Shown here: piece by piece, positions 25,754-34,356 of the stretch
How the letters are laid out: every line of letters starts with the position of its first letter
Numbering within the stretch: position 1 is the stretch's first letter
NCBI RefSeq assembly: GCF_038069945.1
Contig: NZ_JBBPEV010000002.1
Location: forward strand, 186,001-250,000
Reading direction: 5' to 3'
DNA: 64,000 nt
Source of the DNA: Aquabacterium sp. A3
GTDB taxonomy: Bacteria > Pseudomonadota > Gammaproteobacteria > Burkholderiales > Burkholderiaceae_C
The notes under the pieces: generated by a model
Seen by the model: only the letters and a program-made list of their open reading frames with translations
The model's database searches: none
What the model was told of the DNA's origin: nothing
Program-made: the position numbers and the translations under genes

Positions 25754-27591
25754 TCCCAGCGGTAGGTGCGCTGCGCCGGCTGGCACTGGAATGGCATCAC
25801 GGGTCTGGCGGCTGCGGCCTCATCGACCTTGCACTCGTCAAAGAACGCGGTCGCTGCGGGGTTGTGGAACTCGCGCAGGCGATCGGCCACCGCCCGGGCG
25901 CGGTCCACATCGCCGCTGGCGGCCAGCGCGCGCGCATAAGCCATCATCAATCGGGCGTCGATCAGGTTCATCAGCGTGCGGCTGAAGTCGGCCGGCTGCG
26001 GCGTGGGCAGGCGCTTGCTGGTCACGGCGGCGTAGTCGGCCTGATGGCCCCACCAGGGCTGCGCCTGGCTGGTGGCAATGCGCTGTGCCAGCGGCACCTG
26101 GCGTGTCCAGGGCGCGTAGATGTCGGCGGCCAGGCGATAGTCCACCATGTTCCAGACGGCGGCCACGGCCGTGGCCACGCCGCCCACCATCAGCACCCAA
26201 GCTCCCCGACGGCGGGTGGCACCTGGGTCGCCATCCTGGCTGGCCGTCGCTGATGCGCTGCCCAGGCCCAGGCCCCAGGCAAAGGCCGTGGGCAACAGCA
26301 GGTGGGCGTACCACAAGGGGTACTCCAGCAGGCTGTGCAGCCCCAGGGTCGTCACCATCAGGGCGCAGGCCCCCACCGTGGGTGCCTGCACGGCCGGGGC
26401 GCGCCACAACCGCCGCACCAGTGCCCACCATGCCCAGGCGCACAAGGCCGTCAGCAACGCCGCCAGGGGCAGGCCCAGTTCAACGGCCCAATGCAGCGGC
26501 AGGTTGTGGGTGTGGTCAAAAAAGGCGCGCGGCCGATCCGGGAACGGCGTGAACGTCCACGCGGCGTTGAAGCCGCCAAAGCCCACCCCCTGCCAGGGAT
26601 GTTGCGCGATCAAGCTCAAGGTGTTGGCCCAGATCGCAAAGCGCGAGCTGGACACATCGCTGCCATCGTGCAGGCGGGCCTCGGCCGCGAACGCCACGCC
26701 CAGGTGCAACTGGCTGAGCCCGGCCATGGCCAGCCATGCCATGCCGTACAACAAGGGGCTGCTCAGCAGCAGCACGCGCCAGCGGCCCGGCAGGCTGCGG
26801 TCCAGCAGGCCCCACAGCGCCAGCAGCGCCATGGCCACCATGCCGGTGCGCGAGGCCGTCAGCACCACGCCCGCGATGCAGCCAGCCACCAGGGCGGCCA
26901 TCCAGCGCGGGGACCGAAGCCCCTGGGCGCCCAGCCACACCGCGGCCGCCGCCGCCATCACGAGCAGAGAACTGAAGTGGTTGGGCTGCCGGAGGTTGCC
27001 CACGGCGCGTCCCGGTACCGTGGGCCGGGCCAGCACGTTCCCGTCGGTCCAGCCCGGCATGAACACCTGGATCAACGCGATGAGCAGACCGACCGCACCG
27101 GCCAGCATCAGTGCCGTGAAGAAGGCCGAGCGCGAGGCGCGGGCACCTGGCTCGTCGCCGCCGCTCCAGCAGCCCGCCAGCATGGCCAGGCCAGCCACCA
27201 TGGGCAGGCCGGCGCCCATCAGGCCCAGCCCCAGGGGCAGCGGGCCGTGCAGGCTGGCCCACAGCGCCGCGGCCGCCTGCAAGGCCAGGGCCAGCCACAC
27301 GGCACTCAAAGCGCTCAAGGGGATCGAAGGCCGCATGGTGCCGGGGGTGTGGGGGGCTCGCCCCATCCAGCAGCGGCCCAGCCACCACAGCCACACCCCC
27401 CAGCCCAGCACCGCCAGGGCCTGGTTGTAGTAGGTGACCGAGGGCGGCTCATGCAGGGCCACCAGGGTGGGCAACAGCACGGCCAGGGCGGCCAGCCAGG
27501 CCGAGCGCGCGCCCCAGCCTGGCGGCCATCCAGGCCGGACAGTGGACGAAGACAAGGGCAATGTGGACGATGCCGACACGTTGAAGCTCAT
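25723..27591 (-). CDS. Wzy/PglL-type O-antigen ligase or O-oligosaccharyltransferase
   Basis: A 622-residue inner-membrane protein with about 11-12 transmembrane helices. The Wzy_C core is seen in [25 protein letters not shown] and the large periplasmic loop with [12 protein letters not shown] and [13 protein letters not shown], whose His residues are needed in PglL/WaaL enzymes. The C-terminal soluble part (about 500-620) fits the PglL-associated C-terminal domain. It is expected to transfer a lipid-linked glycan to protein (pilin) or lipid A; a pilin glycosylation role is favoured by the family but no pil gene is nearby. The start at 27591 is 18 bases from the divergent MFS gene. Confidence 0.85.
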   Translation of the reverse strand: MSFNVSASSTLPLSSSTVRPGWPPGWGARSAWLAALAVLLPTLVALHEPPSVTYYNQALAVLGWGVWLWWLGRCWMGRAPHTPGTMRPSIPLSALSAVWLALALQAAAALWASLHGPLPLGLGLMGAGLPMVAGLAMLAGCWSGGDEPGARASRSAFFTALMLAGAVGLLIALIQVFMPGWTDGNVLARPTVPGRAVGNLRQPNHFSSLLVMAAAAAVWLGAQGLRSPRWMAALVAGCIAGVVLTASRTGMVAMALLALWGLLDRSLPGRWRVLLLSSPLLYGMAWLAMAGLSQLHLGVAFAAEARLHDGSDVSSSRFAIWANTLSLIAQHPWQGVGFGGFNAAWTFTPFPDRPRAFFDHTHNLPLHWAVELGLPLAALLTALCAWAWWALVRRLWRAPAVQAPTVGACALMVTTLGLHSLLEYPLWYAHLLLPTAFAWGLGLGSASATASQDGDPGATRRRGAWVLMVGGVATAVAAVWNMVDYRLAADIYAPWTRQVPLAQRIATSQAQPWWGHQADYAAVTSKRLPTPQPADFSRTLMNLIDARLMMAYARALAASGDVDRARAVADRLREFHNPAATAFFDECKVDEAAAARPVMPFQCQPAQRTYRWDQLLPSSRRQ

Positions 27592-27609
27592 CCTGCTATT
27601 GTCTCCTCC

Positions 27610-28821
27610 GTGCAGCCCCTGATCGTCAGCGAACGCCTGTTGCTGTGGACACTGGCGTCGATCAATTTCACCCACATCGTCGACTTCATGATCATGATGC
27701 CGCTGGGCCCTCAGCTCACGCGGCTTTTTGGCATCAGCGACACCCAATTCGGCCTGCTGGTGTCGTCGTACTCGCTGGCCGCGGGGGCTTCGGGGCTGTT
27801 GGTGTCCATGTTCATCGACCGGTTCGAGCGCAAGCGGGCCCTGCTGTGGCTGTACGCGGGTTTTGCGCTGGCCACCCTGGCCTGCGGGCTGGCGCCAGAC
27901 TTCGGCAGCCTGCTGGCCGCGCGCGTGGCCGCTGGCGTGTTTGGCGGTGTGCTGGGTGCGCTGGTGCAGACCATCGTGGGCGATGCCGTGCCCTTCGAGC
28001 GGCGTGGCCAGGCCATGGGCGTGGTCATGTCGGCGTTCTCGCTGTCCACGGTGGCCGGGGTGCCCATCTCGCTGTGGCTGGCCAGCTGGGGCGGATGGCA
28101 CGCGCCATTTTTCGCCATCGCCGCCGTGTCGGTGCTGGTGTGGTGGGGCGCCTGGCGCAGCGTGCCGGTGCTGCAGCACCACCTCACGGGCGTGTCGGCG
28201 CAACCGGCGCTGGTTCAGTTGCGCCGGGTGGTGTCGGTGGGCAACCACTGGCGGGCCTTCGGCCTGTCGGCGCTGCTGGTGACGGGCAGCTTTTCCATCA
28301 TCCCCTACATCACCATCTACACCACCACCAACGTCGGCCTGCGCGACGACCAGGTGCCCATGGTGTACCTGATTGGCGGTGTGGCCACGTTCTTCACAGC
28401 CCGCATGTGGGGCTGGCTGGCCGACCGCTTCGGCAAGGTGCAGGTGTTTCGCACCGTCAGCGTGGTGGCCGTGCTGCCCATGCTGGCACTCACCCACCTG
28501 CCGCAGGTGCCGGTGTGGGTGCTGCTCATCGTCACCACGGGATTTTTCGTGTTCGTGTCGGGCCGCATGGTGCCCGGCATGGCCTTGCTCACGGCGGCCT
28601 CGGATCCACGCCTGCGCGGCTCGTTCCTCAGCGTGAACAATGCGCTGCAATCGGGCGCCATGGGGGTGGCGGCCTGGCTGGGTGGGGTGATGATCAGCCG
28701 CGGTCCGGATGGACTGGTGCAGGGCTACGAGCGCGCCGGGTGGCTGGCCTTGGTCACCACCGCACTGATGGTGTGGTGGGTGGGCCGGCTGCAGTTGCAC
28801 ACCGATCAGCGCGCCACTTGA
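27610..28821 (+). CDS. MFS transporter
   Basis: A 403-residue major-facilitator protein with 12 predicted helices. The family loop motif is seen as FIDRFERKRALL between helices 2 and 3 and again as WLADRFGKVQVFR in the second half; THIVDFMIMMPLGPQ in helix 1 is typical of drug/sugar exporters of the AraJ-like group. Substrate unknown. The best start is the GTG at 27610, directly before QPLIVSE; no strong ribosome-binding site precedes it and the divergent ligase gene begins 18 bases away, leaving little room for separate promoters. Confidence 0.82.
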   Translation: MQPLIVSERLLLWTLASINFTHIVDFMIMMPLGPQLTRLFGISDTQFGLLVSSYSLAAGASGLLVSMFIDRFERKRALLWLYAGFALATLACGLAPDFGSLLAARVAAGVFGGVLGALVQTIVGDAVPFERRGQAMGVVMSAFSLSTVAGVPISLWLASWGGWHAPFFAIAAVSVLVWWGAWRSVPVLQHHLTGVSAQPALVQLRRVVSVGNHWRAFGLSALLVTGSFSIIPYITIYTTTNVGLRDDQVPMVYLIGGVATFFTARMWGWLADRFGKVQVFRTVSVVAVLPMLALTHLPQVPVWVLLIVTTGFFVFVSGRMVPGMALLTAASDPRLRGSFLSVNNALQSGAMGVAAWLGGVMISRGPDGLVQGYERAGWLALVTTALMVWWVGRLQLHTDQRAT

Positions 28822-28997
28822 GGGCGCGTTGCGCTGCCTCAAGCATCTTCGGTCTTTCATCACAAAAAGTCCAGACACCATACAAACACTGATGTCATGG
28901 GCTTGTCATGCGGGGCCGACAGGCGCACACTGAATTCCCGGTTGACGACTTCGCCGGCCGGGTGTCTTCAACGCTTCTGCTCTCGAAAGGAGGCAGC

Positions 28998-29345
28998 ATG
29001 AATTTGACGATCAGTGGCCACCATCTGGAAGTGACTCCCGCATTGCGCGAGTACGTGCTCACCAAGCTCGACAGGGTCACCCGACATTTCGATCAAGTCG
29101 TGGACATCTCCGTCCTGCTCACCGTTGAAAAGCAAAAGGAAAAGGATCGCCGCCAGAAGGCCGAAGTCAATCTGCACGTGAAGGGCAAGGACATCTTCGT
29201 CGAAACCGCCCATGAAGATCTGTACGCCGCCATTGATCAGTTGGTTGACAAGCTGGACCGCCAGGTCTGTCGCCACAAGAGCAAGGTGCAGAACCATCAC
29301 CACGAAGCCCTCAAGCGCCAGGATGCCTTCCTGGACGCTGCATGA
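28998..29345 (+). CDS. hpf: Ribosome hibernation-promoting factor (RaiA/HPF family)
   Basis: A 115-residue short-type HPF: the beta-alpha-beta-beta-beta-alpha fold with [55 protein letters not shown] in parts and [16 protein letters not shown]. It binds the 30S subunit and inactivates or dimerises ribosomes in stationary phase. A perfect AAAGGAGG lies 5 bases before the ATG. In most betaproteobacteria it follows rpoN; here an MFS gene precedes it. An intrinsic terminator follows, separating it from ptsN. Confidence 0.92.
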   Translation: MNLTISGHHLEVTPALREYVLTKLDRVTRHFDQVVDISVLLTVEKQKEKDRRQKAEVNLHVKGKDIFVETAHEDLYAAIDQLVDKLDRQVCRHKSKVQNHHHEALKRQDAFLDAA

Positions 29346-29435
29346 GAAGCACACGCTGATGCCGCAAGCCTGATTGATACAGCGTGCTTGGTGCGATCTG
29401 CGACCGGGTCGCCCGCCACAGGCAGGCACCAAGTT

Positions 29436-29458
29436 AACGGCCCTTCGGGGCCGTTTTT
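29436..29458 (+). terminator. Intrinsic terminator after hpf
   Basis: An 8-bp stem AACGGCCC/GGGCCGTT closed by a stable TTCG tetraloop and followed by a T run. Confidence 0.85.
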
Positions 29459-29624
29459 CATGAAATGTCCCCATCTTGACGCGCCTAGCATGGGTTTCAT
29501 GGGCCCTGCCCTGGGGCGCGGAGCCCAGGAATGGGGAATATGACACTTGCTGCGCTGCAGCATAAGGTGCAGAATCCCCCAAATAGACGATCGCAAGGTG
29601 TCTGCAGAGATGCCAAGCTGTCCC

Positions 29625-29630
29625 TATAAT
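29625..29630 (+). promoter_or_regulatory. Consensus -10 element ahead of ptsN
   Basis: TATAAT, 64 bases upstream of the ptsN ATG. The -35 at 17-base spacing (CTGCAG) is poor, so an activator or an extended element may be needed. Confidence 0.45.
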
Positions 29631-29694
29631 CCGCCCCTCATCCGACCCCGGAGGCGGGGACCAAGGCCCAGCCGTCAGCCCCGTTTGTAACAAG

Positions 29695-30165
29695 ATGAAC
29701 CGTCTCTCAGCCATCCTCCCCGTCAGCCAGGTGCTGGTGGACGTGGACGCCAGCAGTAAGAAGCGCGTCTTCGAGCACGCTGGGTTGCTGTTCGAAAACC
29801 AGCACGCCATCGCCCGGGCCACCGTCACGGACAACCTGTTCGCGCGTGAGCGTCTGGGCTCCACCGGTCTGGGGCACGGCGTGGCCATTCCCCATGGTCG
29901 CATCAAGGGTTTGAAGAACCCTTTGGCGGCGGTCATTCGCCTCAGTCAGCCCATCCCGTTCGATGCCCCTGACGACGAGCCGGTCAATTTGCTGATCTTC
30001 CTGCTGGTGCCCGAGGCCGCCACCCAGCGGCACCTCGAAATCCTCTCGGAGATCGCCGAGTTGCTGTCCAACCGTGAACTGCGCGATCGCCTCAAGAACG
30101 AATCCGAGGCGAGCACTGTGCATCACATCATCGAAACCTGGCAGCCGCTGCGCTCCGTGGCCTGA
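29695..30165 (+). CDS. ptsN: PTS IIA-like nitrogen regulatory protein PtsN (EIIA-Ntr)
   Basis: A 156-residue EIIA domain of the fructose/mannitol class. The phosphorylated His is H67 in GVAIPHGRIKG; LLIFLLVPE and HLEILSEIAELL are the following conserved strands and helices. It is the terminal acceptor of the nitrogen-related PTS and regulates by interaction (potassium transport, stress) rather than sugar uptake. It is 9 bases ahead of hprK, a standard proteobacterial pair. Confidence 0.94.
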   Translation: MNRLSAILPVSQVLVDVDASSKKRVFEHAGLLFENQHAIARATVTDNLFARERLGSTGLGHGVAIPHGRIKGLKNPLAAVIRLSQPIPFDAPDDEPVNLLIFLLVPEAATQRHLEILSEIAELLSNRELRDRLKNESEASTVHHIIETWQPLRSVA

Positions 30166-30174
30166 TCAAACACC

Positions 30175-31137
30175 GTGAGCCTCAAGGATCTGGCCGTCAT
30201 CAGCGCCGAGGCGCTGTTCGAAGACAACAGGGCGGCCTTGCGCTGGGAGTGGGTGGCGGGCCACGCCAACCCCGAGCGGCGATTTGACGAGGCGGCGGTG
30301 CAGTCGGCGCAGTCGGCGGCCGACCTGGTGGGTTACCTGAACTACATCCACCCCTACCGGGTGCAGATCGTCGGGCGGCACGAGTCGGCTTATTTCTCCA
30401 ACTCCAGCCCGGAAGACCAGGAGCGGCGCATCCAGCGCATCGTCACGCTCGATCCCCCCATGGTGGTCGTCGCCGATGCCATGCCGCCGGGCGAAAAGCT
30501 CATGGCCATGTGCGGGCGGGCGGGCATCCCGCTGTTCGTCACCAAAGAGCCTGCGGGCCACGTCATCGACGTGCTGCGCAGCTACCTCACGCAGCACTTT
30601 GCCGAGCGCATCACGCGCCACGGCGTGTTCATGGACATCCTGGGCCTGGGCGTGCTGCTCACGGGCGAATCCGGCCTGGGCAAGAGCGAACTGGGCCTGG
30701 AGCTGATCTCGCGTGGTCACGGCCTGGTGGCCGATGACGCGGTGGACCTGTACCGCGTGTCGCGCACCGCCATCGAAGGACGCTGCCCCGAGTTGCTGCA
30801 AAACCTGCTGGAAGTGCGCGGCATCGGCTTGCTGGACATCAAGGCCATCTTTGGTGAAACGGCGGTGCGGCGCAAGATGCGCCTGAAGCTGCTGGTGCAC
30901 CTGGTGCGCAAGGAAACCATGGAGCGCGAGTTCGAACGCCTGCCCTACGAGCCGCTGTTCGAAGAGATCATGGGTGTGCCGGTGCGCAAGGTGGTGATCG
31001 CCGTGGACGCGGGCCGCAACCTGGCGGTGCTGGTGGAGGCCGCTGTGCGCAACACCGTGCTGCAGCTGCGCGGCATCGACACCTACAAGGAATTCATCGA
31101 GCGCCACCAGCGCGCCATGGAGCGCGGTGGCGACTGA
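30175..31137 (+). CDS. hprK: HPr kinase/phosphorylase
   Basis: A 320-residue enzyme that phosphorylates and dephosphorylates HPr on a Ser. The N-terminal domain (1-130) ends before the kinase domain with Walker A GESGLGKS (residues 164-171) and the family signature [16 protein letters not shown] near 220. The start is a GTG at 30175 with no clear ribosome-binding site, suggesting re-initiation from ptsN. Catabolite repression through CcpA does not exist in these bacteria; HprK is thought to tune the regulatory PTS. The usual next gene, rapZ, is replaced here by convergent fur. Confidence 0.93.
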   Translation: MSLKDLAVISAEALFEDNRAALRWEWVAGHANPERRFDEAAVQSAQSAADLVGYLNYIHPYRVQIVGRHESAYFSNSSPEDQERRIQRIVTLDPPMVVVADAMPPGEKLMAMCGRAGIPLFVTKEPAGHVIDVLRSYLTQHFAERITRHGVFMDILGLGVLLTGESGLGKSELGLELISRGHGLVADDAVDLYRVSRTAIEGRCPELLQNLLEVRGIGLLDIKAIFGETAVRRKMRLKLLVHLVRKETMEREFERLPYEPLFEEIMGVPVRKVVIAVDAGRNLAVLVEAAVRNTVLQLRGIDTYKEFIERHQRAMERGGD

Positions 31138-31152
31138 GCCCTGAGGCGGCCA

Positions 31153-31605
31153 TCAGCCGTGGTGGCTGTGGCGTGGGTGGCCCACCTTGGCCTGGCATTC
31201 GGGCTTGTTGCACACCACGTACAGCGACAGGGCGTGGTCGTGCAGCTTGTAGCCCCGCTCTTCAGCGATTTGTTGCTGGCGGCGTTCAATCTCGGCGTCG
31301 TAGAACTCTTCCACCTGCCCGCAGCTCACGCACACCAGGTGATCGTGGTGCTTGCCTTCGTTGAGCTCGAACACGGCCTTGCCGGCTTCGAAGTGGTTGC
31401 GCGACAGCAAGCCGGCCTGTTCAAACTGCATCAGCACCCGGTAGACCGTGGCCAGCCCGATGTCCGAGCCGTCTTTCAGCAGCACCTTGTAGACATCTTC
31501 GGCCGTCATGTGCCGTTGCTCGGCCTGCTGGAACACTTCCAGGATCTTGATGCGGGGCAGGGTGGCTTTCAGGCCGCTGCTCTTGAGTTCTTCTGCTTGG
31601 TTCAT
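31153..31605 (-). CDS. fur: Ferric uptake regulator Fur
   Basis: A 150-residue Fe(II)-dependent repressor: winged helix (KATLPRIKILEVFQQAEQRHMTAEDVYKVL, shown in part, recognition helix IGLATVYRVLMQFEQAGLL), then the metal-binding dimerisation domain with GKHHDHLVCVSCGQVEEF and the second Cys pair region VVCNKPECQ. The His-rich C-terminus (HPRHSHHG) is typical. It is the probable regulator of the four Fur boxes at 12.6, 12.8, 15.1 and 23.4 kb. It diverges from bamE. Confidence 0.95.
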   Translation of the reverse strand: MNQAEELKSSGLKATLPRIKILEVFQQAEQRHMTAEDVYKVLLKDGSDIGLATVYRVLMQFEQAGLLSRNHFEAGKAVFELNEGKHHDHLVCVSCGQVEEFYDAEIERRQQQIAEERGYKLHDHALSLYVVCNKPECQAKVGHPRHSHHG

Positions 31606-31646
31606 GGAGGTCTCCGGACAGACGGGCAGGCCGGCACAGCCCCCGC

Positions 31647-31652
31647 TAGAAT
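31647..31652 (+). promoter_or_regulatory. -10 element of bamE
   Basis: TAGAAT within the 124-base fur-bamE intergenic region, 77 bases before the bamE ATG. No convincing -35 and no Fur-box core is present here. Confidence 0.35.
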
Positions 31653-31729
31653 GCCCGATGATATCGGCTTGGGCAAATCCCGGTCACCGGTCAGCCCTTG
31701 TTCCTTCCTGTCTCTGGATTTTCCGCACC

Positions 31730-32287
31730 ATGAAGCCCACCTTGTCGAGTCGACGCGCCAGCCTGCTGGGGTCTGTGGTTCTGCTGTCAGCCCTGGTGGC
31801 CGGCTGCAGTTCGTCACCCACCTCCTTGCGCAACCCCGAAACCTTGTTCGGGCTGCTGACGCCATACCGTGCCGACGTGGTGCAAGGCAACGTCGTCACC
31901 CAGGAGGTGCTGGGCCTGGTGCAACCCGGCCTGGGCCGCATGCAGGTGCGCGAGCTGCTGGGCACGCCCCTGCTGGTCGATCCCTTCCATGCCGACCGCT
32001 GGGATTACGTCTTCACCCTGCGTCGCCAGGGCGTGCCTGACCAGAAGCGCGTGGTGTCGGTGTTCTTCGACGGCGATGTCGTCAAACGCTTTGACGCGGG
32101 CGAGATGCCCTCCGAGCGCGAGTTCGTGTCCTCCATCGACCGGCCCGTCAAAGACAAGGAAGCCCCTAAAGACCTGACCCCGGAGCAGATCGCTGCGTTG
32201 CCGGTGCCCGCCAAGACCGAGGTGTCACAGCCCCAGCCCCAAGGCGCCATCCGCGACTACCCGCCCCTGGAAGCCGGTCGCCCCTGA
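31730..32287 (+). CDS. bamE: Outer-membrane assembly lipoprotein BamE (SmpA/OmlA)
   Basis: A 185-residue lipoprotein with a lipobox LVAGC (Cys at 26). The BamE fold covers about 45-120: [46 protein letters not shown] in parts. It is a subunit of the BAM complex inserting beta-barrel proteins. The C-terminal 60 residues are Pro/Lys/Glu-rich and longer than in E. coli BamE (113 residues), a feature of betaproteobacterial members. The order fur-bamE-dapB is conserved in Burkholderiales. Confidence 0.93.
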   Translation: MKPTLSSRRASLLGSVVLLSALVAGCSSSPTSLRNPETLFGLLTPYRADVVQGNVVTQEVLGLVQPGLGRMQVRELLGTPLLVDPFHADRWDYVFTLRRQGVPDQKRVVSVFFDGDVVKRFDAGEMPSEREFVSSIDRPVKDKEAPKDLTPEQIAALPVPAKTEVSQPQPQGAIRDYPPLEAGRP

Positions 32288-32372
32288 GCTGTCTCCGTCC
32301 TTTCCCGCCTGCGCTTTTCCCGTCTGCGTCTTTCGGCCAGCGCCTTTGCCGCAGGCCTCAGCACCCATCGCC

Positions 32373-33200
32373 ATGAGCACCACCCCCACAGAGCAAGCCC
32401 CCCACCGCATCGCCATCGCTGGCGCCTCCGGCCGCATGGGCCGCATGCTGGTCGAAGCCGTGATGAACGCCCCTGACGCCAGCCTGGCCGGCGCCCTGGA
32501 CGTGGCCACCAGCCCGGCCGTGGGCATTGACGCCGCCGCCTTCCTGGGCGCCAGCAGCGGCGTGGCCATCACGCCCGACCTGCGCCAGGGCCTGGGTAAC
32601 GCCCAATACCTGATTGACTTCACCCGCCCCGAAGGCACCCTGGAGCACCTGCGCGTGTGCCGCGAATTGGGCGTGAAGATGATCATCGGCACCACCGGCT
32701 TCACCGACGAACAAAAGGCCGAGATCGACGCCGCTTCGCGCGACATCGCCATCGTCATGGCCCCCAACATGGCCGTGGGCGTCAATGTGGTCTTCAAGCT
32801 GCTGGCCCAGGCGGCCAAGGCGCTCAAAGAGGGCTACGACATCGAGATCATCGAGGCCCACCACCGCCACAAGGTGGATGCCCCCAGCGGCACCGCCCTG
32901 AAGATGGGCGAGGTGGTGGCCGAGGCCGTGGGCCGTGACCTCAAGGAATGCGCCGTGTACGGCCGTGAGGGCGTCACCGGCGAGCGCGACCCCTCCACCA
33001 TCGGCTTTGCCACCATCCGCGGTGGCGATGTCGTGGGCGACCACACGGTGCTGTTCGCCGGCATCGGCGAGCGCATCGAGATCACGCACAAATCGTCCAG
33101 CCGCGCCACCTATGCCCAGGGCAGCCTGCGCGCGGTGCGCTTCCTGGCGCACCAGCCCCATGGCCTGTTCGGCATGGACGACGTGCTGGGCCTGAAGTGA
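32373..33200 (+). CDS. dapB: 4-hydroxy-tetrahydrodipicolinate reductase DapB
   Basis: A 275-residue enzyme of lysine/diaminopimelate synthesis. The Rossmann start is [14 protein letters not shown]; the catalytic and substrate-binding block is [19 protein letters not shown] near residue 165-185. GTTGFT and APNMAVGVN flank the nucleotide site. The ATG at 32373 gives the normal length. It begins 85 bases after bamE and precedes the exbB-like gene by 23 bases. Confidence 0.95.
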   Translation: MSTTPTEQAPHRIAIAGASGRMGRMLVEAVMNAPDASLAGALDVATSPAVGIDAAAFLGASSGVAITPDLRQGLGNAQYLIDFTRPEGTLEHLRVCRELGVKMIIGTTGFTDEQKAEIDAASRDIAIVMAPNMAVGVNVVFKLLAQAAKALKEGYDIEIIEAHHRHKVDAPSGTALKMGEVVAEAVGRDLKECAVYGREGVTGERDPSTIGFATIRGGDVVGDHTVLFAGIGERIEITHKSSSRATYAQGSLRAVRFLAHQPHGLFGMDDVLGLK

Positions 33201-33223
33201 ACCTGATCGCCTGAGAGGCCAGC

Positions 33224-33880
33224 ATGGGCAACCTTCTGATGTATTGGCAGCAAGGCGATGCGGTGTCGCGCGCCGTGGCCCTCACTTTGCTGGTCATGTC
33301 CATCGGCTCGTGGGTGCTGGTGTTCTGGAAGGGCTGGGTGCTGCGCCGTGTGCGGCACGACCTGAGCAGCGCCCCGGCACACTATTGGGCCGCCAGCGAT
33401 GTGACGGCCGCCCGCCAGGCCTTGCAGCCGCTGGACCGCGAAGGCGTGCTGCTGCCCCTGGCCGATGCGGCCCATGCGCCGGTGGACGCACGCAGCCTGG
33501 GCGCCCAGGCCACGCCGGAGGCCCAGCTCACCCGCGCCCTGCGCGACGCGCTGCACGAGGTGCTCGCCCGCTTGCGACTGGGCCTGGTGTGGTTGGCCAC
33601 CGTGGGGGCGGTGGCGCCCTTTGTGGGCCTGCTGGGCACCGTCTGGGGCATCTATCACGCCATGCTGCGCATCAGTGCGGAAGGCTCGGTGGGCATCGAT
33701 CAGATTGCCGGCCCCGTCGGCGAGGCCCTGGTCATGACCGCCGCCGGTCTGGCCGTGGCCATCCCCGCCGTCATCGCCTACAACCTGTTTGGCAAGTTGG
33801 TCACGGCCAGCGAGGCCGACTTGGAAGGCTTCGCGCACGACCTGCGTGAAACCGCGCTGGCCTTGCGCGCGAAGGGTTAA
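33224..33880 (+). CDS. exbB: MotA/TolQ/ExbB-family proton channel subunit
   Basis: A 218-residue inner-membrane protein with three helices: residues ~12-40, ~120-145 (GLVWLATVGAVAPFVGLLGTVWGIYHAM in pieces) and ~165-190 (EALVMTAAGLAVAIPAVIAYN). The conserved GLLGTVWG and TAAGLAVAIPA segments define the family. With the next gene it converts proton motive force into movement for a TonB- or TolA-like partner. No tonB or tolA is adjacent; the heme and siderophore receptors of this window would need this energy source. Confidence 0.88.
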   Translation: MGNLLMYWQQGDAVSRAVALTLLVMSIGSWVLVFWKGWVLRRVRHDLSSAPAHYWAASDVTAARQALQPLDREGVLLPLADAAHAPVDARSLGAQATPEAQLTRALRDALHEVLARLRLGLVWLATVGAVAPFVGLLGTVWGIYHAMLRISAEGSVGIDQIAGPVGEALVMTAAGLAVAIPAVIAYNLFGKLVTASEADLEGFAHDLRETALALRAKG

Positions 33881-33887
33881 GAGCACC

Positions 33888-34316
33888 ATGGCCTTTGGTC
33901 GGCTGGAGCGCGAACAGGGGCATGCCCCCATGAGCGAGATCAACATGACGCCGCTGATCGACGTCATGCTGGTGCTGCTCATCTTGTTCATGCTGACCGC
34001 ACCCTTGATGACGTCGCGCCTCAAGCTGGAGTTGCCCGAAACCGACGCGGCCGCCGCGCCCGATACCGTGCCCCAGGTGATGGCGGTGGCCATCACCGCC
34101 AACGGGGTGGTGCACCTGGACGAGCAGCCCACCTCGATGCAGGCGCTGGCCGCGCAGGCCAAGGCCCTGGCCGAACGCAACCCGGACACCGAGGTGCACC
34201 TCAGCGTCGACAAGTCGGTGCGCTACGACAAGGTGGCCGAGACCATGGCGCTTCTGCAACAGGCGGGGCTTCGCCGTCTGGCCTTCATCACGGCAGCGCC
34301 CGGCGGGGCACAATGA
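33888..34316 (+). CDS. exbD: ExbD/TolR-family proton channel subunit
   Basis: A 142-residue protein with a cytoplasmic N-terminus, one transmembrane helix containing the essential Asp (NMTPLIDVMLVLLILFML) and a periplasmic domain (VHLSVDKSVRYDKVAETMALLQQAG). It pairs with the ExbB-like subunit 7 bases upstream. Assignment to ExbD rather than TolR rests on absence of tolA, tolB and pal nearby. Confidence 0.88.
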   Translation: MAFGRLEREQGHAPMSEINMTPLIDVMLVLLILFMLTAPLMTSRLKLELPETDAAAAPDTVPQVMAVAITANGVVHLDEQPTSMQALAAQAKALAERNPDTEVHLSVDKSVRYDKVAETMALLQQAGLRRLAFITAAPGGAQ

Positions 34317-34356
34317 GGCATCGCCTCCCGTCGCAGCCACCGGGCTGCAGCCTGCC

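Larger units (their letters stand above)
29346..29694. other. 349-base intergenic region between hpf and ptsN
   Basis: Contains the hpf terminator (29436-29458) and a TATAAT (29625-29630) ahead of ptsN. Between them (29460-29620) I see no ORF with a ribosome-binding site and no recognised RNA. Confidence 0.6.

Noticed and set aside
25139..25786. N-terminal extension of the M48 protease frame
   Set aside because: It overlaps moaC antisense, lacks conserved sequence and would bury the signal peptide.
27592..28881. Long N-terminal extension of the ligase frame over the MFS gene
   Set aside because: His/Gln/Arg-rich antisense sequence; the MFS gene on the other strand is clearly real and the ligase start at 27591 fits its first helix.
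31606..31729. Fur autoregulatory box between fur and bamE
   Set aside because: GATGATATCGGC resembles part of a Fur box but lacks the GA(G/T)AAnnATTC core seen at the other four sites.
33224..34316. Assignment of the proton-channel pair to TolQ-TolR
   Set aside because: No tolA, tolB, pal or ybgF adjacent; the ExbB/ExbD label is the safer functional class, though the partner is unknown.
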